In this document: positions 1 through 12,400 of the stretch, in pieces
How the letters are laid out: every line of letters starts with the position of its first letter
How positions within the stretch are numbered: the stretch's first letter is position 1
NCBI GenBank assembly: GCA_036925085.1
Contig: JAUPFP010000040.1
Span: 434,001-498,000 of the forward strand
DNA length: 64,000 bases
Direction of reading: 5' to 3'
From: Brachycybe producta
Lineage: Eukaryota > Arthropoda > Diplopoda > Playtdesmida > Andrognathidae
Translations under genes and position numbers: made by a program
The notes under the pieces: model-generated
The model's database searches: none
Told to the model about the DNA's origin: nothing
The model's input: only the letters and a program-made list of their open reading frames with translations

Positions 1-54
1 AAGTTGAGTAACAGAGAGAATGTGCCTAAAAAAAAATAACTTGCTATAATTTTA

Positions 55-185
55 CACGTGCAAAAGCCCTCGTGACGAAACCATGAAATAATAATGCACG
101 TGACGTAAGCGTTCCAAGTTTATTGGTTAACGGAGAAAGAAAAGAAAAATCGATCACGTGACGTCGAAATCTCGCACGTGCGCTC

Positions 186-217
<32 letters not shown>

Positions 218-582
218 GATGTAGAGCTGTCAAAAAAATAGTGTTGTGACGTCAGTGACGCAAGATAAGGCGTCTGCTTGAATGCTTTCAATGACGTCAT
301 GGATTGATCTATTTATATACATAAAAAAAAGAGAGAGGCGTAAAAAAAAAACGCCTTCTTTGTTTTCTAAGCTTTATTGTTTATCAAGCGTAAAATAAGA
401 ATTGTGGGAAGAAGAAAAAAAAAAAGGTATATGAATGAATTTTGATGATGTGAAAGTGACTTTAAAAGGTATTACTCATGATGACTGAAAGCCAATTTGG
501 CTCAGTTTTCGGCGCGATGAGTCGACAGACCGGACGTTTAAAGTTATTAAAGTAGAAAGTCTGAACTGCACTGATGACGTCA
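55..582. promoter_or_regulatory. E-box and CRE cluster
   Basis: CACGTG occurs at 55-60, 97-102, 155-160 and 175-180, two of them running directly into TGACGT. Palindromic TGACGTCA occurs at 247-254, 292-299 and 575-582. These are classical USF/TFE and ATF/CREB sites. A CT microsatellite lies at 181-217. Promoter or enhancer function is inferred; no transcript start is recognised. Confidence 0.35.
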
Positions 583-830
583 TTCTCAATAATGAAATTA
601 ATATTTAATTAAAAAAAAGTTTGCTGTGGAGAACTTTTGATTATTCTTGTCTTTCAGGTGTGTAAAATGAGGAGAGAACCTTGATTTTCTTTTAGAAACT
701 AGAAGGGTTGTTCAATCACGTAAGGGTATTTTTTTTTACAATGTTGATGACATCTTTTAAAATAAGCTTTTTATAGAAGAGTTGGGTCATTTCCAAACTT
801 GACATAAAAAGCTTATAAAGCCTTATAAGT

Positions 831-1279
831 AGAGTTGGGACGAATCCTAAATTTTCTCGAATCCGAATCCTAAAAGGTTCTCGAATCCGTCGAATCTCTC
901 GAATCCTTCAAACATTAGAATCCTATATTATTCATTAAGAGGATACAAATAAATGAAATAATATTAAATATTAAATTATTAATAATAAAAAAACACAGTG
1001 TGGCTTCACTCAGGGTCAGGCCACAAGGTGATCCATTGGTGATCCGGGTCGACCACCGAAATTGCAACAATCGCCGGGTTTTTTTTTGTTAGTGAATCGC
1101 TTCTATTGGACGTCAATGGAGTTAAAACTAATTTTACCAAAATTTTTAACTATAGTTTTTTTAAGGCTAGGATTCGAAAGATTCGAAAGACGAAAAAAGC
1201 GCAAAGATTCGAGTTTTCGAATCTCGAATATTTTTCAAGATTCGCGCGGGATTCGATTACTCGAATGACCCATCCCTAC
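831..1279. mobile_element. hAT-like MITE family E, copy 1
   Basis: Flanked by a perfect 8-bp duplication TTATAAGT (823-830 and 1280-1287). Ends are AGAGTTGGGAC and its imperfect complement GACCCATCCCTAC; TCGAATCC-type motifs repeat near both ends. Related copies lie at 13899-14316 and about 29432-30010. The 8-bp target duplication supports hAT. Confidence 0.75.
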
Positions 1280-1287
1280 TTATAAGT

Positions 1288-1658
1288 GATTGTGAGCTAA
1301 CCGTCCAGTTTCTAAAACACTATCAAGTTTCTTTTAATCAAACAATAAATAGAAACTTAGCAGACAATATTTTTAAATTTTTGTCTATAAAAAAGTTTAT
1401 TCTGAAAGACATACTAGAAGCATGAATCAGCTACCCTTCTAGTTTCTAAAACATTTTTCTAGTTTCTCTATGAAATTATCAACTCTTTCGTGCTCTTTGA
1501 TTAAATTCTGTCTTTCAGAAGAGCAAAATTAAAAGAGAAAAACTAGAAAGTGTTTTAGAAACTAAAAGAGTAGTAGCTCAACTATTTTCAGTCATCTTTC
1601 AAAATAAACTTTTTATAGACAAAAATTTCATGAAAAAAAAAATATCGCCGGCTTATAA
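1288..1658. repeat. Family R inverted pieces
   Basis: Repeated modules TCTAGTTTCTAAAACACTTT and AAAATAAACTTTTTATAGAC in both orientations. The same modules recur near 690-820, 42885-43460, 46860-47110, 49990-50170 and 59605-59830. Confidence 0.5.
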
Positions 1659-2560
1659 GGCCTTGTTTTCATTGGGGTTAAAATTTGGAACTTTTTGAAA
1701 ATTTCATCTAGTGAAAAATAGAACAAACGTGGCCCCACCCCCGCCTATGATAGTGAATAGGTGGGGGTGGGGCCACGTTTGTTCTATTTTTCATCAGTTG
1801 AAATTTTCAGAAAAAAAAAGTTCAAAATTTTGCCCCAATGGAAACAAGTCAATAAGGCTTTGTTTCCACTGGTGTGAAAGTTTGAAATTTTTGAAAATTT
1901 CAACTGGTGAAAAATAGAACAAACGTGGCCCCACCCCCGCCTATGATTGTGAATAGGTGGGGTGGGGCCACGTTTGTTCTATTTTTCACCAGTTGAAATT
2001 TTCAGAAAAAAAAAGTTCAAATTTTTGCCCCAATGGAAACAAGTCAATAAGGCTTTGTTTCCACTGGTGTGAAAGTTTGAAATTTTTGAAAATTTCAACT
2101 GGTGAAAAATAGAACAAACGTGGCCCCACCCCCGCCTATGATAGTGAATAGGTGGGGTGGGGCCACGTTTGTTCTATTTTTCACCAGTTGAAATTTTCAG
2201 AAAAAAAAGTTCAAATTTTCGCCCCAATGGAAACAAGTCAATAAGGCTTTGTTTCCACTGGTGTGAAAGTTTGAAATTTTTGAAAATTTCAACTGGTGAA
2301 AAATAGAACAAACGTGGCCCCACCCCCGCCTATGATAGTGAATAGGTGGGGTGGGGCCACGTTTGTTCTATTTTTCACCAGTTGAAATTTTCAGAAAAAA
2401 AAAGTTCAAATTTTTGCCCCAATGGAAACAAGTCAATAAGGCTTTGTTTCCACTGGTGTGAAAGTTTGAAATTTTTGAAAATTTCAACTGGTGAAAAATA
2501 GAATAGGTGGGGTGGGACCACGTTTGTTCTATTTTTTTAACAGTTGACATTTTCAACCAG
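1659..2560. repeat. Tandem array of palindromic units (family F)
   Basis: About 4.5 units of roughly 195 bp, starting near 1659, 1856, 2051, 2244 and 2440. Each unit is a dyad: GGCTTTGTTTCCACTGG opens it, GCCCCAATGGAAACAAG closes it, and the centre is an inverted CAAACGTGGCCCCACCC. Single relatives lie at 6793 and 57100-58026. Confidence 0.8.
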
Positions 2561-2997
2561 ATTATTATGAGATTATTGTTATTGTTATTATTGTTGTTAT
2601 TGTTAATAGGTCTATTCATTAATGATAATAATAATAATGGTGATTGCGTGTTCAGGCTTTCAGTGTGATTTGACAAAAAGATAAACAAACGTACGACAGT
2701 CGTCATGTGTGACGCGTGACAATTTGTCACTGACAAACTGTTGGTGTCAGTTAACCTTTGTTGTAAGACACACATCACTGATGATGATAAAAGTTGTTGT
2801 TAAACTCATTGAAGTTTGTTTGGTAGATTTTCATTTTATTTTTCCTTTAAACACTAGATTGACACCGGAAGTTGATAATTATGTTATTATTATAAAATTA
2901 TATAAATTGTGATATGGTTTATTCTTCCTTCTTGGTTCAGTTGATAATGTTTCAACTTGTATTGCAATAACATCTTTTCAAAAATTAAATTAATGGT

Positions 2998-2998
<1 letters not shown>
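2561..2998. other. No gene seen
   Basis: Contains a degenerate ATT/TTG trinucleotide run near 2570-2640 and otherwise nothing I recognise. Confidence 0.5.
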
Positions 2999-3039
<41 letters not shown>

Positions 3040-3470
3040 CTATCTTTCTCTCTCTCTCCTCTCTATCTTTCTCTCTCTCTCTCGTTCACTCTTTCAGTCT
3101 CTCCTCTCTCTCTCGTTCACTCTTTCTCTCTCTCTCTCTCTCTCTCCTCTCTATCTTTCTCTCTCTCTCCTCTCTATCTTTCTCTCTCTCTCTCGTTCAC
3201 TCTTTCAGTCTCTCCTCTCTCTCTCGTTCACTCTTTCTCTCTCTCTCTCTTTCTGTTTCTCTCTCTCTTTCAGTCTCTTTCTATCTTTCTCTCTCTTTCT
3301 CTTGTTCACTTTTTCAGTCTCTCTCTATCTCTCTCTCTCGTTCACTTTTTCAGTCTCTCTCCTCTATCTCTCTCTCTCGTTCACTTTTTCAGTCTCTCTT
3401 CTTCTCTCTATCTCTCTCCCGTTCGCTCTCTTTTTCTCTTTCTTTCTCTCTCTCTCTTTCTCTTTCTAAA
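2999..3470. repeat. CT-rich microsatellite/minisatellite
   Basis: Pure CT stretch followed by repeats of CTCTCGTTCACTCTTTCAGT, about 470 bp. The long open frame through it is a low-complexity Ser/Leu artefact. Confidence 0.95.
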
Positions 3471-3600
3471 ATCATACTTCATATTTTAAAATAAATTTTA
3501 AAAATAATACACTTGTGATTAAAGCTGAATTTAAGGTACAAACTCCCTTCGAACTTTGATTGTACTCGGTTATTTTTTTTAAATTAGCAGCCGCTTAAGG

Positions 3601-3800
3601 TGACAGGTATGTAAAGACAGAGAGATACAGTCGTTTGCCCCGCCCTTTTATGAGCGTCAGACCAAATATCAACCAATTGAAAATTGAAAAGGGCGGGGCA
3701 TGTGACGTCAGACGACATAGCAAACCAATTAAAGTTGCAGGTCTTTATAAATGGGGCAGGGCAAACGACAGCGCCATCCATTGTTCAATGTATGCAGCTA
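3601..3800. mobile_element. MITE family B, copy 1 (degenerate)
   Basis: Internal family B modules CGTTTGCCCCGCCCTTTTAT, GAGCGTCAGACCAAATATC, AACCAATT and GGGCGGGGCATGTGACGTC are present, with an inverted GGGCAAACGA at the right. Terminal ACAGGC is not clear. Confidence 0.6.
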
Positions 3801-4880
3801 ACTGTAAATTCTACCAGACAGCTAAAGTTTCCTTATAGAATACTATATGGCATTTTGAGATGAAATGCGCATGCGCAGAGAGGTTTCAAGTGCTCTAACG
3901 CTAGTACCAAAAAAAAAAAAAAACGAACAAGTGCGAGCAAGTATTGTCATTCAATAATTATCTGGTGAATACCCGTTAGCGAGCGCGAGCAAACATTCGT
4001 TTCAGAGAGAGAGTGAGTTCAAGTGCCAGGTATTTTTTTTATAAAAGCTGAGCACAAAATAAGGAGAAGAACAGAAGAGAAACTCTTGTGCGGCGCCTTT
4101 GATGTTGGTGTGACAGAAATCTATGACCTTGGAATCGGTTATTCAAACCACTGCTATGGAAAGGATTAGATTCGCCATTTTGAAAAGAATTAGAAACGAC
4201 ATTTTATCATAGTACAGTCTATGGAAAGTTGTGCACATGCGCAGAAAAATTCTGTCACAAGTTAATAGCCCTGTTTCACTTTCCCTTCTGTGTATCTGAG
4301 CCCTATATCTCCAGTTAAGCCTGAACTTATGAAACAGAGCCTCACACATTTTATTATTGATTTATGAGGTGGTGATTTTTTTTTTCTATTTCTAAAATAT
4401 GGAATTTCGTGAGATTCTTCTATCATTAATTTTCTATATATATATATATATATACTAGGCCTATATATAAAACACCCATAATTCATTTGAGCTGCTGAAA
4501 TAATGAGGTTTTAGATGAAGTTTAATGAAATGGAAATTAGGAATGTGTGACTCCACCCTTTCTTCTTCCTTCCTCCACCTTTTTTTTTTTTGTTGCTCTT
4601 CTTGTCTATAAAAAAAAAGTTTCATTCCGCCATTTTTAATTTGTTTTTTGTTTTATATTTTGCATTTAATGATACCTTTTTTGGTTGTCATTCTTCTTCT
4701 CTTGTTCTTTTTACTTTCTTTTTTGTGTGTGTGTGTTTGTGACACTTGACAGTTTATCATTGTTATCTTATGATTCATTTTTAACACTTGTTTCAAACAC
4801 TTTTTTGATGTGACACCTGGTGTCATTTTTAAAGAACAAAAGAAGTAATCCAAAGGACTATTTTACCTCATTTTTTTTGG
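3801..4880. other. No gene seen
   Basis: Contains GCGCATGCGC near 3868 (NRF1-like palindrome), an AT microsatellite near 4437-4454 and low-complexity T tracts. No repeat family or exon recognised. Confidence 0.4.
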
Positions 4881-4881
4881 G

Positions 4882-5089
4882 ACAGGCAATTAGAAATCGG
4901 GACATACTGAAGTTGGCTCCGCCCTTTTTATGACGACCGGCAACTTCTAATTGGTTGTGGTTATGTAGTCTGATGTCACATGCTCCGCCCTTTTCAACGT
5001 CGAACCACACAACAAACCAATTAGAAGTTGCCGGTCGTCATAAAAAGGGCGGAGCCAACTTCTGTATGTCCCGATTTCTAATTGCCTGT
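4882..5089. mobile_element. MITE family A, copy 1
   Basis: About 208 bp near-palindrome, beginning ACAGGCAATTAGAAATCGGG and ending in its complement. Arms carry GGCTCCGCCCTTTTTATGA and CAACTTCTAATTGGTT. No clear target duplication at this copy. Confidence 0.85.
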
Positions 5090-5117
5090 CAGAGAACACT
5101 TGACAAGCATCTATAGA

Positions 5118-5270
5118 ACAGGCAATTAGAAATCGGGACAAACAAAAGTGGGCTCCACCCCTTTTTATGACGAACGCAACTTCTAATTGGTTGGTTATGT
5201 AGTCTGACGTCACATGCTCCGCCCTTTTCAACGTCGAACCACACAACAAACCAATTAGAAGTTGCCGGTC
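5118..5270. mobile_element. MITE family A, copy 2, right end missing
   Basis: Starts ACAGGCAATTAGAAATCGGG and stops at GAAGTTGCCGGTC, lacking the last ~60 bp; family J sequence begins directly at the break. It lies 28 bp from copy 1. Confidence 0.8.
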
Positions 5271-6178
5271 AAAGGCCAAGGTGACAAAACACAAACAAAA
5301 CAGAAACTGAGTGTTTTGAGACAAATTGGCGACAATTATATAACATTTCTGCGACTTTTCTGTTCTGTTTTTGTTTTGTCTTCAATTTCACAAACAATTT
5401 CATGTCTTCCGGTTCAAGTCGGTAAACATTAAAAGGTTTTTGTTTTGTCTTTTTATATTTTGCAACATTTTTACAACTGTTGTCTGTTGCAGTTGTGGAC
5501 AATTAGTATTAAAACAAAAACAGAACAGTTGCGTAGTTTATGTAGGAGACAGCTATAGAAACACAAAAACAAAACCCAAATTTGTTTGTGTTTTGTCATA
5601 AAATTGTTGTGGTTTTTTGTCTTTGAGTATACTGTTGACAGTTGTTTTAGGTTTGATGGTCAGACTAAAACACGGAAACTTATGGAAACGTGCGGAAAAA
5701 TAAATATTAGGCTACTATAGGCGTTACAAGGCACGGAAAACGGAAGCACTGAAAACACAAACACATGGAAAAGTGCGGAAAGCACATACAAACACACGGA
5801 AAAGCGCGGAAAATGCTAGCAAACACATGAAAAAGTGTGGAAAACACTTACACACTGAGAAGTGTGGAAAACACTTACAGAAAAGTGTGGAAAACACTTA
5901 CAAACACGGAAAAGTGCGGAAAATGCTAGCAAACACATGAAAAAGCAGAGAAAACACTTTTACAATGTGTTTTACTCGCTTTCCCATGTGTCTCCTCGTG
6001 TTTCCCGTGCCTTGTAACGCTCTATAGTAGCCTGATATTTTTCCGTGCGATTCCATAAGTTTCCGTGTTTTAGTCTGACCTCAGGTTTGGTTTGTTTTCA
6101 AACTCTTGCTTTTTTTCTGGTATTTTTGTTGTGTTTTTGTCTCGAACTCATTTTGTCACTTTGATGTGGATCGGCCGT
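5271..6178. mobile_element. Family J repeat, copy 1, interrupted by foldback G1
   Basis: Rich in ACAAAACACAAACAAAACAG at the left and TTTTGTTTTGTC-type motifs throughout; right end GATGTGGATCGGCCG. Relatives at 14380-14846, 48464-49495 and 49496-49992. The 5657-6082 element splits it. Confidence 0.65.
5657..6082. mobile_element. Foldback element G1
   Basis: Long inverted ends starting GGTCAGACTAAAACACGGAA and containing TATTAGGCTACTATAGGCG; the centre is tandem GGAAAAGTGCGGAAAACAC-type repeats. AGGTTTG flanks both sides (5649-5655, 6083-6089). Same family as 41655-42847. Confidence 0.75.
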
Positions 6179-6256
6179 TTCTAGTCGCCCTTATTTATCA
6201 TCAAAGGGCGCCCTCTAGTGTCACACATTAACATGTGTTTGTTTTTTAATTATTAG

Positions 6257-6491
6257 TTTAAGAAGAGGTCCCGGTGCAAATGTCCAAGACAACAGTGGTT
6301 ACACTCCACTCCACCATTCGGCCCTGAATGGACACAAGGACATTGTTTCTCTTTTACTGGCCCATGATGCCTCTCCAAACACAATGGATCACAAGGGATC
6401 GTCGCCCCTCCACCTGGCGGCATGGACTGGAAACACTGATATTGTCAAAATGTTGGTCCAAAGCAACGTTCAACCGAACGTTAACTTAACG
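6257..6491 (+). CDS. ANKS1: ANKS1 exon v1: ankyrin repeats
   Basis: Encodes two ankyrin repeats with [13 protein letters not shown] and [14 protein letters not shown] cores. The first residues ([10 protein letters not shown]) match the start of the second repeat of ANKS1 proteins. The donor is ACG|gtaag in phase 0. The acceptor is uncertain: AG at 6255-6256 or 6261-6262 both fit. The next exon is 8.5 kb downstream. Confidence 0.9.
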
Positions 6492-9400
6492 GTAAGAATC
6501 CTCTTAATTTTTATTTGCATTTCATTGACATTGAATCTGAATCTTGAATGGAAAGAAAGAACCAGAAATCCGGATCCTCTTTTTTTTTATGAACCCCACT
6601 TCCATTGAGACATTTAATGAGGAAATTCAATCCAACGAAAAAGAAAGAAAAATAATTCAATTGACTTCAATTACAATGACAATGAGTGGGCCGAGTCCAG
6701 TGGATTGACGTTGAAAATCGGTTGTCACTTATTTCGCACGTGACATTCAAGTGGGAACGTTAAAACATGGAATACTACAGTAGTACGGTTAGGCCTTGTT
6801 TCCATTTGAACTTTTTTTTTAAAAAAAAATTTCAACTGGTGAAAAATAGAAGACACGTGATCTCCGCCCATTCACTATCATTGGCAAAGGCAACGTTTCT
6901 TACAGGCAATTAGAAATCGGGACATACAGAAGTTGGTCCCGCCCTTTATATGACGACCGACAACTTCTAAATTGGTTGGTTATGTAGTCTGACGTCACAT
7001 GCTCTCCGCCCTTTTCAACGTCGAACCACACAACAAACCAGTGAGAAGTTGCCGTTCGTCATAAAATGGGCGGAGACAACTTCTGTTTGTCCCGATTTCT
7101 AATTAATTGCCTGTGGTATTCAACAACAAAAAAATCGGGCAATAGGGAACAACAGCACGCGATTATTCTCACTCAATGATACTGGTTTCTGTAGACAGCT
7201 TCAGAATTTCTTTGGCTCCGCCCTTTTATGAGCGTCAGACCAAATATCAACCAATTAGAAATAAAAAAAGCGGGGCATGTGACATCATAACTCAGTAACA
7301 AACCAATTAGAAATTGATGATGCTCATAAAAGGGCGGGGCCAAAGAAATTCTGAAGCTGTCTACAGATGCCTGTCCCAATGATCGTCTGGTGAGTACCGG
7401 GTAGTGAGCGAATGTTTGCTCGCTCACGTTCAAAAAAGATCGCGTGGATAGCATTACATCAAAGGAAAAAAAAAAGGGTTTAAATAGTGAAACAAAATGT
7501 AATCGTGTCTTGTGTTGTTGGTGTAATGGTTAAGCCTAGTACACACCGGAATTCTTTGTTGCGATACATTGTTGCGGGGCAGAATCGCAACAGACGAGAT
7601 TCAGCCGCGATTCAGCACCGCAACAATGTATCGCAACAAAGAATCCCGGTGTGTACTAACCCTTAAGTGTCTCGGACTCTCAACCAAAGGTAATGTTGGT
7701 CATGGGTTCTCAATCTCTGTGCTGAGTGAATTATATTTTCAAATATTTCAAAAGGTGGTCGACAAACAAACAAATTACAAATAAAATAAAAGCGAGTAAA
7801 AATCAGAATTAAAAAATAGAAAGAAAAAACAAATTCAAAACAAGAAAAAAATTAGAATTAAAAAAATGGAAAATTTGAGTAAAAAAAATCAAGAAATTTA
7901 GAAAAAATACCCAGTGAAATAAATCGGAAGGTTGACATTCTCTAACTTAACCTCCCCATACGCCACCCTGGATCCTTTGTGAAAGTAAAAACCAAACAAA
8001 ACCTATTTGTGTCTTGTGTTGTTGGTGAAGTCGTGAATTCTATTTTCAAATATTTCAGAAGGTGGTGGTGGACAAACAAACAAACAAATTATGAAGTTAA
8101 ATAAAATCGTATAATACCTTGTAAACACATGAGTTAAATGAATTCAAATTAAATGTGTTTAGGGTGAATTATACGGAATCCAGTTAAGGACACAAACCAA
8201 ATAAAAATTGACTTTATTATTAATATTTTAAATTGAAATTACTAAATCAATATTTTGTCAATAGTTTATCTAATTATATTTAAGTATTAACTCAATATTT
8301 TCAGATTATTAACTGAATAAATTGAATTCGACATATTGTTTGTTTGTCCTTCACAGGGCTCTGTAGAACACGTTTATTATTTAAATGCATTTAAATTATC
8401 AGGTGTGTTGTACTAGGTATAACGAGTAATAAAAATTCGTTAAAATATGTTATCATCAGAGTCCATTCTTTAGTAAAACTACAAATTTAAAAAAAAAGAA
8501 ATCGGTTCAAATATTCTGATTAAATCTATTTTTGTGTGCCGATTCATTGGATACATCGATTACATTTAAAATAATCGATTTTTTTCGTTTTTTTTTGTCC
8601 ATCATCAGTCCATCCCTAAGTAGGCGTTCTGAAACATACCTAATGTATGACATTCATGTATGAATACCATTTGTAACAGCTTGTATATTAATCCGATTAA
8701 TAACACTTAAGATCATATGCATATTTACAATATACAATGTATGGAGAGATAGATTTTTTCTTCTTCTGTTGTTGTTTTATTGTGAGGTTTTTTTTTAAGG
8801 GGGAGTTGGTCAGTCGAGCATATCATACCGATATTGGAGGAGGAGGGGAGGACGGGGATTGATTTTCCTCAAAGACATCAAGATAATCAAGTTTGAATCC
8901 TGTGTTCAGTTAGGCACGTGATGTGCTGAGTAAGGGACTAGCTAGACTACCGAATTTCAATCCATAATTTACACCCTCATCCTCCCCCTCCCCTTCCAAT
9001 AGTTTAGTCTGGTTTCATATAGAAATATTTATGAAATTTTTGCTGCATTAAGAAGTAGACCTGTGCGCCGCCGGGCGAAACCGCCGCCGCCGGTGTTTTT
9101 CAAGCTAAATACACCGCCGCTCGCCGCTTGTACTTTTTTTTAAAATCCCGCCGCCGGTGTATGACTGGCGGCCGCCGAATTCAAATTTGTTTTGGTTGGT
9201 TTTGTTTCAAAAACTGCCATAGGAATGAAATGATACCATATTCGATATTTATCGATTTCAATTTATATCGATAATTACCTCATTCAATATATCGATAAAT
9301 CGATATATTTGTTCGATATGTTCAATTCCAGACGCCGGTAGTCGCCGCCGCCGCTGCTCGTATTTACCCTCGCCCGCCGCCACCGATCAATATGCTACGG

Positions 9401-12400
9401 TGCACAGGTCTATTAAGAAGGCTTCATAAGAAATTACTTGTGTAAAATGCACGGTAGATGGCGCCTGCAACCTCCACAGTGGTGACAAACTACACTCGTC
9501 GCCAATTAGTTGAAATCGAATGCAGCCTCCTTTTAGCTCTAAAAGCGTCCAAAACAACAGGCAATTAGAAATCGGGACAAACAGAAGTTGGCTCCGCCCT
9601 TTTCATGACGACCGACAACTTCTAATTGGTTTGTTGTGTGGAGTTCGACGTTGAAAAGGGCGGAGAGCATGTGACGTCAGACTACATAACCAACCAATTA
9701 GAAGTTGCCGGTTGTCTTAAAAAGGGCGAAGCCAAGTTCTGTTTGTCCCGATTTCTAATTGCCTGTTCCAAAATTACCTTAATTATCAGCACGTGGGCAA
9801 ACGTAACCCAGAACACATAAGTGGAGAGCACGTGTAGAAATAGTGACACAAATTAAAAGTTTGCCACGTGAAACAAAAGGAAGGTGAGTCAAGAGTCGAA
9901 GAGTGTTGTCAGTACATTTCTATAGGAAGAGGGCTAGTGGCGCCATTCTTAAACTTCGATAAAAAAAATCGATTTCACTGATTCCAAACTAACAGGCAGT
10001 TCAGCCCAGCACTAAAATTTCGTTTGCCCCGCCCTTTTATGACATCAGACCAAGTAACAAACCCATAAGAAATTGATGGCGCTCATAAAAGGGCGGGACA
10101 AACGAAATTTTTGTGCTGGGCTGAACTGTCTGTACCAAACTATCGATTATTTGTGTACGCTTTTTATTATGCGTGACTGCTGGGTTACGCCTAATACGTA
10201 GTACACACGTGATAATTTAAATGCATTTAAATAATAAACGTGTTCTACAGAGCCCTGTGAAGGACAAACAAACAAATATATCGAATTCAATTTATTCAGT
10301 TAATAATCTGAAAATATTGAGTTAATACTTAAATACTAGTGGTGTAACTCGTCATAAATGACGGGAGCAAAATTCACAGGCAATTGTGCCCAGCATTAGA
10401 ATTTTTTTTCCTCCGCCCTTTTATGACGTCAGACCAAGTAACAAACCAATTAGAAATTGATGACGTTCATAAAAGAGCTGAGCAAAAGGTATGAGTAAAA
10501 GGTATAAGTGCTGTTTTGATCTGCAGCCTGTGGAATCATTTTGGTTATTAATTATTGTCTAATAAAATAATTCTTATTTGTTTTATGCGATTAATCGGAA
10601 TAATCGAAAGTCGACAACATTTTTGAAAGAAAAAAATTGAAAATAAAAAAATGTGCTCTTCTTCTCCCCCCCCCCCCCCCCCCCCCCCCCTCCCCTCCAA
10701 ATAGACTTCATCAACTCATTTACTGCAAATTGAATGAATTTTTTTTACTACCATACATCCTTATTTCCATTCATCCTTATTTCCATTCAGTGGCGCAATT
10801 TTATAGTTGAATGCCGTGAGTCAAAGGAATGTCATTCGATTAAATCGTCCATGAAATCAGCTCTTTCATTTTTTTTTTCTTTCTTTCTTTCTCAATCTCT
10901 TCCTCACTCTCTCTCTCTCTCTTTTCTGTCTCTCACAGAAAATGTCTTCACACAGGAAATGAAGACATTCTTGTCTTGTAAGACCTCTCTCTCTCTCTGG
11001 GAATGTAATGCACTTGCACAGACATTTTTCCATTGACACTCTTTCGGTTTATTGCCATAAGAGGAGTATCTATGGAAACACTTAAACCACGCCCACTATA
11101 AGTCTGCCTAACGTTTGAACCATGAATTGTTGTCTGCATGGAAGTGAAGACATTCTTGTCTTGCAGAGACCTCACTGAGAATGTATTGCATTCAACATTT
11201 TCATTTGTCGCTCTTGCGGCTCACGTGCAGTGGATTTTGGAAGTTCCTTTGTCACGTGACTCATGATAATCTATAGGAAATACCTCAACCATGTCCAACC
11301 TGAATTGGCCCTCGTGTGTTACGCACAAGCATGTGTGTTCAGCAAGATGCAGTCGTTTGCCCGCACCCTTTTCTAAGAGTCAGACCAAATATCAATCAAT
11401 TAGAAGTTGCCGTTCCTCATAAAAGGGCGAAAGCAAACGCCCTTCATCTTGCTGAGCACACTTACCACTGTGTTACACACAGGAAAAAGAAGACAATGTT
11501 GTCTTGCAGACTATAGATGTCATTGGGAAATGTACTGCACCCAATATTTCCATTGTTCGCACTTATTGTGTTGTCTGTAGGGCTGTTTAGGAGGTGGGTG
11601 TGTTATCAGTGGAGGTTGCACTTGTCCTGAATGAATGGAATCTGCATCACGTGATAATAAAAAATGAACTTATTTTAATATTCGCGATTGTATCATCAGT
11701 GTCTATAAAAAAAATCGCTTAAATCTTGGATTCATGCGCGTCTTTTGTTTTGAGCTATTCTATATGTATATACTATGTTAGTCAATCTGCGGAATCAGTC
11801 AATCTGCAGATTGCCTAGGTAATCTGCAAAACAACCAACCTAGTGCTAGTGAAGCTGTAAAATTCATTCATCTAAAATGTATTGAATTTTTGCAGATTCA
11901 ACTAGCAGTTTGGTGGTTTTGCAGATGCCTAGGCAGTCTGCAGATTGACTGATTCCGCAGATTGACTAACATATACACATGTATAAAAAAATGATATAAT
12001 GAATGTGGGAGTAGGTGGTGTGCGCGCACGTGTGTGAGAATCGCAGTCATATGCAAATTTCTTGTGGTTTTCATTGTATTCTTGGAGTTTGAGAAATCAA
12101 TGGAACCAAACAGTGAATTGCACTTTCCATTATGCAAATGACAAAAAACAAAACAACGGCTCTGTAAGGCCGGCCTCACACGGGTCGCTTTATGGTCCCA
12201 GAAAGTGGTTGACTCTACTCGATTTGCAAGAACTTTTGTGGCGCCACAAAGTGGTTTACGCTCGTTTGCTTCACATGGACCACCATTGAAAACAATGGCG
12301 TGCTGGTCAGTGCGTATGACCCGCGATCATCATCATCATCATCGAGAGGCATTTATGACTTTAAAAACCACATTTAGGTGGCTCTATAGAAGAACACAGG

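Noticed and set aside
2957-3469. 170-codon Ser/Leu-rich open frame
   Set aside because: CT microsatellite translation, no stop codons by composition.
7510-7535. tRNA-like GTGTAATGGTTAAG
   Set aside because: Resembles a D-arm word only; no anticodon or T arm follows, and a MITE starts there.
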